From an uncultured Blautia sp. (GTDB lineage: Bacteria; Bacillota; Clostridia; Lachnospirales; Lachnospiraceae), in the NCBI GenBank assembly GCA_900552095.1, contig URYM01000083.1:1-7831 (forward strand): 7,831 bases of DNA, given 5' to 3'. The first letter of the stretch is position 1; the number at the start of each line of letters is the position of its first letter. Shown here in pieces: positions 4,718-7,831 of this stretch. The notes under the pieces were generated by a model, which was given only the letters and a program-made list of their open reading frames with translations, did not search any database and was not told where the DNA came from. Both the position numbers and the translations under genes were made by a program.

Positions 4718-6174
4718 AACATTCCATTCGGATTAAATTTGCGGCGGTTTTTATCAGCCTGTTTGCCACAGCGACCTGTCTGGTACTTTTGATCAATCAC
4801 TTCTGGCTGCCTCAGTATTACGAACATGACAAGATGGAGACTCTGAAAGAGTGCAAGGAAAAGCTGGAAACGGCTAAGGATGTAACTCAGATATCCAATG
4901 GAATCGTACAGTTCTGCGGAATCAACAATCTGTCCCTGGCAGTGACGGATGAGCGTCTGTCCACGCTTTATACGATTGCCAACGGCACGGAGGGGAAAAT
5001 GCTTCCCGGGAAGATCTTTGGTTATTATTCCGGGGAGGACAGCGGAACAAAAGAAGTTCTTCTGCAGGAAGAGAATTATGTGATCCAGAAGACTACAGAT
5101 ATGTTTTCGCAGATTTCGTATATGGAAATCTGGGGACAGCTGAACAACAAAAACTATTTTATTGTGCGGACTCCCATGGAGAGCATCCGCGACAGCGCAG
5201 CAATCTCCAACCGCTTCTATCTGTATGTGGGACTGGGAATGGCGCTGGCAGGAGCGGTTCTGGCCTGGCTTGTAACCGGAAGAATGACGAGGCCGCTGCG
5301 GGAGCTGACAGCACTCTCCCGGAAAATGGCAGAACTTGATTTTGATACCCGATATACCAGCGGCGGCAAAGATGAAATTGGTGTTTTGGGATGTAATTTT
5401 AACCGGATGTCAGAGCAGCTGGAACATACGATCTCAGAACTCAAGACGGCGAACAATCAGCTGCAGAGGGACATCCGGCAGAAGACTGAGATTGATGAGA
5501 TGCGGAAGGAATTTCTTGCCAATGTTTCTCATGAGCTGAAGACTCCCATTGCACTGATCCAGGGATATGCGGAAGGACTTCAGGACAATATCACGGAAGA
5601 TGCCGAGAGCCGTCAGTTTTACTGTGATGTTATTGTGGATGAGGCAAATAAGATGAACCGGCTGGTGCAGAAACTTCTGACTCTGAATCAGCTTGAGTTT
5701 GGAACGGATCAAGTTGTGATGGAACGATTTGATCTGGCGGCAGTGATCCGCGGTGTGACAGAATCTTCCAGGATCCTGATCGAACAGAAAGAGGCGAAGA
5801 TACAGCTGCAGCTAGAGGAGAGCATTCCGGTCTGGGGGGATGAGTTTAAGGTGGAGCAGGTGATCACCAATTATCTTACCAATGGCCTGAATCATCTGGA
5901 CGGGGAGCGGATCCTTACCATTTCCTGTACCCACGAAGGAGGACAGGTGCGAACCTCGGTATTTAACACCGGTTCGCCAATTCCGGAGGAGGATCTGGAG
6001 AAGATCTGGGTAAAATTTTATAAGGTGGATAAGGCGAGAACCAGGGCTTACGGAGGAAGCGGTATCGGACTTTCTATTGTCAAGGCGATCATGGAATCTA
6101 TGAATCAGGAATATGGAGTGCGAAACCGGGAAGACGGAGTGGAATTCTGGTTCACTTTGGAAGAGAAGGAGTAG
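4714..6174 (+). CDS. Membrane sensor histidine kinase (HAMP-HisKA-HATPase)
   Basis: A 486-residue class I sensor kinase paired with the preceding response regulator. TM1 (about 9-28) and TM2 (about 168-189) flank an extracytoplasmic sensor of about 140 residues with no recognised fold. HAMP follows (about 188-241; T-R-P-L-R-E-L and D-E-I-G-V-L). The HisKA domain has the phospho-acceptor H273 in N270-V-S-H-E-L-K-T-P278. The ATP-binding domain has an N box with N386 and N390, a G1 box reading V-F-N-T-G420 (Asn in place of the usual Asp), an F box K-F-Y-K-V-D, and a G2 box G447-G-S-G-I-G-L-S. The Asn substitution recurs in many Firmicute kinases of this type and need not mean inactivity. Start and stop are well defined by the overlap upstream and by the TAG 19 bases before rnhB. 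The signal sensed is unknown; envelope stress or an antimicrobial peptide is only a family-level guess. Confidence 0.96.
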   Translation: MKHSIRIKFAAVFISLFATATCLVLLINHFWLPQYYEHDKMETLKECKEKLETAKDVTQISNGIVQFCGINNLSLAVTDERLSTLYTIANGTEGKMLPGKIFGYYSGEDSGTKEVLLQEENYVIQKTTDMFSQISYMEIWGQLNNKNYFIVRTPMESIRDSAAISNRFYLYVGLGMALAGAVLAWLVTGRMTRPLRELTALSRKMAELDFDTRYTSGGKDEIGVLGCNFNRMSEQLEHTISELKTANNQLQRDIRQKTEIDEMRKEFLANVSHELKTPIALIQGYAEGLQDNITEDAESRQFYCDVIVDEANKMNRLVQKLLTLNQLEFGTDQVVMERFDLAAVIRGVTESSRILIEQKEAKIQLQLEESIPVWGDEFKVEQVITNYLTNGLNHLDGERILTISCTHEGGQVRTSVFNTGSPIPEEDLEKIWVKFYKVDKARTRAYGGSGIGLSIVKAIMESMNQEYGVRNREDGVEFWFTLEEKE

Positions 6175-6181
6175 AAGATCC

Positions 6182-6186
6182 GGAGG
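6182..6186 (+). promoter_or_regulatory. Ribosome binding site supporting a TTG start for rnhB
   Basis: GGAGG lies 7 bases before TTG 6194. The only in-frame ATG upstream (6113) is inside the histidine kinase gene and lacks such a site; the next in-frame ATG downstream (6239) would remove part of the N-terminal extension. TTG 6194 is therefore the best start. Confidence 0.8.
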
Positions 6187-6193
6187 AGAAGAA

Positions 6194-6949
6194 TTGAAAA
6201 GTATAAAAGAAATACAGGAAGAGTTTGCGGCAGCTCCCATGGAAAGCTGGCCCGGACTTTATGAAGTATACGGACAGGACAATCGAAAAGGAGTGGCAGA
6301 TTTTCTGGCAAAATGCCGCAGACAGGAAGAAAAGCTGCAATGCGAGCGCCTTCGCACAGAGCAGATGAAGGAATTTGAAAAAAAATATGAACACCTCGGC
6401 TGGGTGTGCGGTATTGACGAGGTGGGAAGGGGACCGCTGGCCGGACCGGTGGTGGCCGGAGCGGTGATTCTCCCCAGAGACTGCCAGATTCTGTGGCTGA
6501 ATGATTCCAAGCAGCTGAGCGCAAAGAAAAGAGAAGAACTCTATGAAGTGATTCTGGAACAGGCAGTGGCAGTGGGAATCGGTTATGCCAGTCCTGCCCG
6601 GATCGATGAGATCAATATTCTTCAGGCCACATATGAAGCGATGCGGGAGGCCATAGGACAGCTTTCTGTAAAACCGCAGGTTCTCTTAAATGATGCGGTG
6701 ACGATTCCGGAAGTGGAGATTTTGCAGGTTCCTATTATAAAAGGAGATGCAAAAAGTGTTTCTATTGCTGCTGCCAGCATTGTGGCGAAAGTGACAAGGG
6801 ATCGGCTGATGGTACAGTATCATGAGATTCTTCCGGAGTATGACTTTGCTTCTAATAAAGGATATGGTTCCAAAGTTCATATTGAGGCTCTGAAAAAGGT
6901 CGGACCCTCTCCCATACACAGAAAGAGTTTTATTAAGAATTTTATATGA
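6194..6949 (+). CDS. rnhB: Ribonuclease HII
   Basis: A 251-residue cytoplasmic RNase HII, which cuts the RNA strand of RNA-DNA hybrids and starts removal of single ribonucleotides from DNA. The catalytic domain begins about residue 70 with C-G-I-D75-E76-V-G-R-G-P-L-A-G-P. The metal-binding set is completed by D167 (L-L-N-D-A) and D185 (K-G-D-A-K-S), 18 residues apart as in other RNase HII enzymes. This is followed by I-A-A-A-S-I-V-A-K-V-T-R-D and a G-Y-G-S-K-x-H motif near the end. The extra helical N-terminus of about 70 residues is usual in Firmicute RnhB (Bacillus is about 255 residues). It starts at TTG, 19 bases after the kinase stop, and overlaps yraN by ATGA at its end. No separate promoter or terminator is seen between kinase and rnhB, suggesting read-through. 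Confidence 0.96.
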   Translation: MKSIKEIQEEFAAAPMESWPGLYEVYGQDNRKGVADFLAKCRRQEEKLQCERLRTEQMKEFEKKYEHLGWVCGIDEVGRGPLAGPVVAGAVILPRDCQILWLNDSKQLSAKKREELYEVILEQAVAVGIGYASPARIDEINILQATYEAMREAIGQLSVKPQVLLNDAVTIPEVEILQVPIIKGDAKSVSIAAASIVAKVTRDRLMVQYHEILPEYDFASNKGYGSKVHIEALKKVGPSPIHRKSFIKNFI

Positions 6950-7311
6950 CAGAGAGGAAAAGGTCTTCCCGACAGGTGGGAACACATTATGAGAAGGTGG
7001 CGGAAAAATGTCTGGAGAGTCAGGGGTACCAGATCCTGGAGCGGAATTTTTCCTGCCGGAGAGGAGAGATCGATCTGATTGCCAGGGAGGGCGGTTATCT
7101 GGTCTTTGTGGAAGTGAAGTACAGAAGAACTGCAGATCAGGGAGATCCGGCGGAGGCGGTAGATCAAAGGAAACGGCGGCGGATCGGACAGGCCGCCGCT
7201 TATTATCTGTATCTGCACGGCCTTCCTGAGAATACGCCCTGCCGGTTTGATGTGGTTGCGCTGATTCCGGGGCGATACAGGATCTGCAAAAATGCATTTG
7301 AACTGGAGTAG
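6946..7311 (+). CDS. yraN: UPF0102 family protein YraN (endonuclease-like fold)
   Basis: A 121-residue small soluble protein of the UPF0102 family, full length. The family has a restriction-endonuclease-like (PD-(D/E)xK) fold, and its biological role is not settled. Visible signature: G12-x-x-x-E16 in the first helix, R39-G-E-I-D43-L-I-A-R, then V53-F-V-E56-V-K58-Y-R, giving the D-ExK set of a metal-dependent nuclease. R100-F-D-V and the closing N-A-F-E are also typical. Its ATG overlaps the rnhB TGA, so translation is probably coupled. Clustering next to rnhB is common in bacteria and suggests a DNA-processing task linked to hybrid or replication maintenance; this is inference. Confidence 0.95.
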   Translation: MTERKRSSRQVGTHYEKVAEKCLESQGYQILERNFSCRRGEIDLIAREGGYLVFVEVKYRRTADQGDPAEAVDQRKRRRIGQAAAYYLYLHGLPENTPCRFDVVALIPGRYRICKNAFELE

Positions 7312-7321
7312 AGGAGGACAT

Positions 7322-7831
7322 ATGGATTTTGAAAAGATAAAATGGAAACCGGAGGGGGATATGAAGCTGCACAGGGGAGAGGTTCCCTTCCTTTACTATC
7401 CTGCTTTTGAAAAGACCGGGCTGGTACGCCACGGCTTTTCTGTTCGGCCGGGAGGAGTGAGCCAGGGTATTTTTTCTTCTATGAATCTGAGCTTTACCCG
7501 GGGAGACCGGGAGGAGGATGTGAGGGAAAATTATCGGAGAATCGGGAAGGCTCTTTCTATTCTTCCGGAGCAGATGGTCTGTTCTGATCAGACGCATACG
7601 ACTCATGTGGTGCACGTGGGGAAAGAGGACTGCGGAAAGGGTGTGACAAGACCACGGGAATGGAAAGATGTGGACGGGATGATTACAGATTGTCCGGGGG
7701 TGGCACTTACTACCTTTTATGCAGACTGTGTTCCTTTATATTTTCTGGATCCGGTTCATCGGGCGATCGGACTGTCCCATTCCGGATGGAAGGGAACGGC
7801 GGGAAAAATGGGAAAGGTAACGGTAGAGAAG
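7322..7831 (+). CDS. pgeF: Peptidoglycan editing factor PgeF (YlmD/YfiH, laccase-domain), 3' end cut by the window
   Basis: The first 170 codons of an ORF still open at the window end; the family is about 250-280 residues, so roughly a third is missing. PgeF/YfiH proteins (Cu-oxidase_4/DUF152, long annotated as polyphenol oxidase or multicopper oxidase) remove wrongly incorporated residues from UDP-MurNAc peptide precursors in the cytoplasm, with purine nucleoside activity also reported for the family. Visible motifs: R36-H-G-F-S, N55-L-S near the N-terminus, D89-Q-T-H92, Y134-A-D-C136-V-P-L and H153-S-G-W-K-G-T. H92, C136 and H153 are the expected Zn ligands; C136 and H153 are 17 apart, as in E. 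coli YfiH. ATG 7322 follows AGGAGG (7312-7317), 10 bases after the yraN stop, so it is the third gene of the rnhB-yraN-pgeF run. Confidence 0.93.
   Translation, partial: MDFEKIKWKPEGDMKLHRGEVPFLYYPAFEKTGLVRHGFSVRPGGVSQGIFSSMNLSFTRGDREEDVRENYRRIGKALSILPEQMVCSDQTHTTHVVHVGKEDCGKGVTRPREWKDVDGMITDCPGVALTTFYADCVPLYFLDPVHRAIGLSHSGWKGTAGKMGKVTVEK

Noticed and set aside
6113..6193. Upstream ATG start for rnhB at 6113
   Set aside because: It lies inside the kinase gene, lacks a ribosome site, and the added residues are an out-of-frame reading of kinase codons. TTG 6194 has GGAGG at proper spacing.
6686..7615. 309-codon - strand ORF antisense to rnhB, yraN and pgeF
   Set aside because: It spans three confident genes on the other strand and translates to low-complexity Pro/Ser/Arg-rich sequence with no motif. 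A shadow.
46..7831. CRISPR arrays, tRNA or rRNA genes, insertion sequences, toxin-antitoxin or defence genes
   Set aside because: No spaced direct repeats, no clover-leaf or rRNA signatures, and no transposase or defence-type motifs were seen. Nearly all of the sequence is covered by recognised genes.

Overview
The window looks like the end of a contig from a low-to-moderate GC Firmicute, most likely a gut-type Clostridia/Lachnospiraceae bacterium. This is inferred from strong GGAGG ribosome sites, tightly packed ATGA-overlapping genes, the MgtE, histidine kinase and RNase HII sequence style, and the run rnhB-yraN-pgeF; it was not tested by a search. The first 45 bases are not biological. They are an Illumina Nextera i7 adapter (end of P7, an 8-base index, the read-2 primer and the Tn5 mosaic end), so genomic sequence starts at 46 and everything further upstream is unknown.

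Layout. (1) 71-1806, + strand: a two-gene lipid cassette made of a divergent PlsY-family glycerol-3-phosphate acyltransferase and an MGDG-synthase-type GT-B glycosyltransferase, overlapping by ATGA. (2) 1832-1860: a 10-bp GC-rich hairpin with a T-run on each strand, serving as a shared terminator for the lipid cassette and the convergent magnesium transporter gene. (3) 1872-3203, - strand: mgtE. It has a near-consensus promoter (TTGACT-17-TAGAAT) and a short leader. The best ribosome site in that leader serves not mgtE but an overlapping small ORF in another frame. (4) 3405-3974, + strand: a small polytopic membrane protein resembling the DUF4203/TMEM198-like family, divergent from mgtE. (5) 4037-6174, + strand: an OmpR/PhoB-type response regulator and its membrane histidine kinase, overlapping by ATGA. 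(6) 6194-7831, + strand: rnhB (RNase HII, TTG start), yraN (UPF0102, ATGA overlap) and the first 170 codons of pgeF (peptidoglycan editing factor), cut by the window end.

Functionally, most genes serve the cell envelope or genome housekeeping: membrane lipid and glycolipid synthesis, Mg2+ uptake, envelope sensing, RNA-DNA hybrid removal and peptidoglycan precursor quality control. The two-component pair runs into rnhB with only 19 bases between them and no visible terminator, so regions 5 and 6 may be one transcript. I see no mobile element, CRISPR array, tRNA, rRNA or obvious new defence system. The two points most worth a second look are the adapter contamination, which creates a false N-terminus on the first ORF, and the MgtL-like arrangement of the mgtE leader, with an acidic and proline-containing start followed by basic residues.
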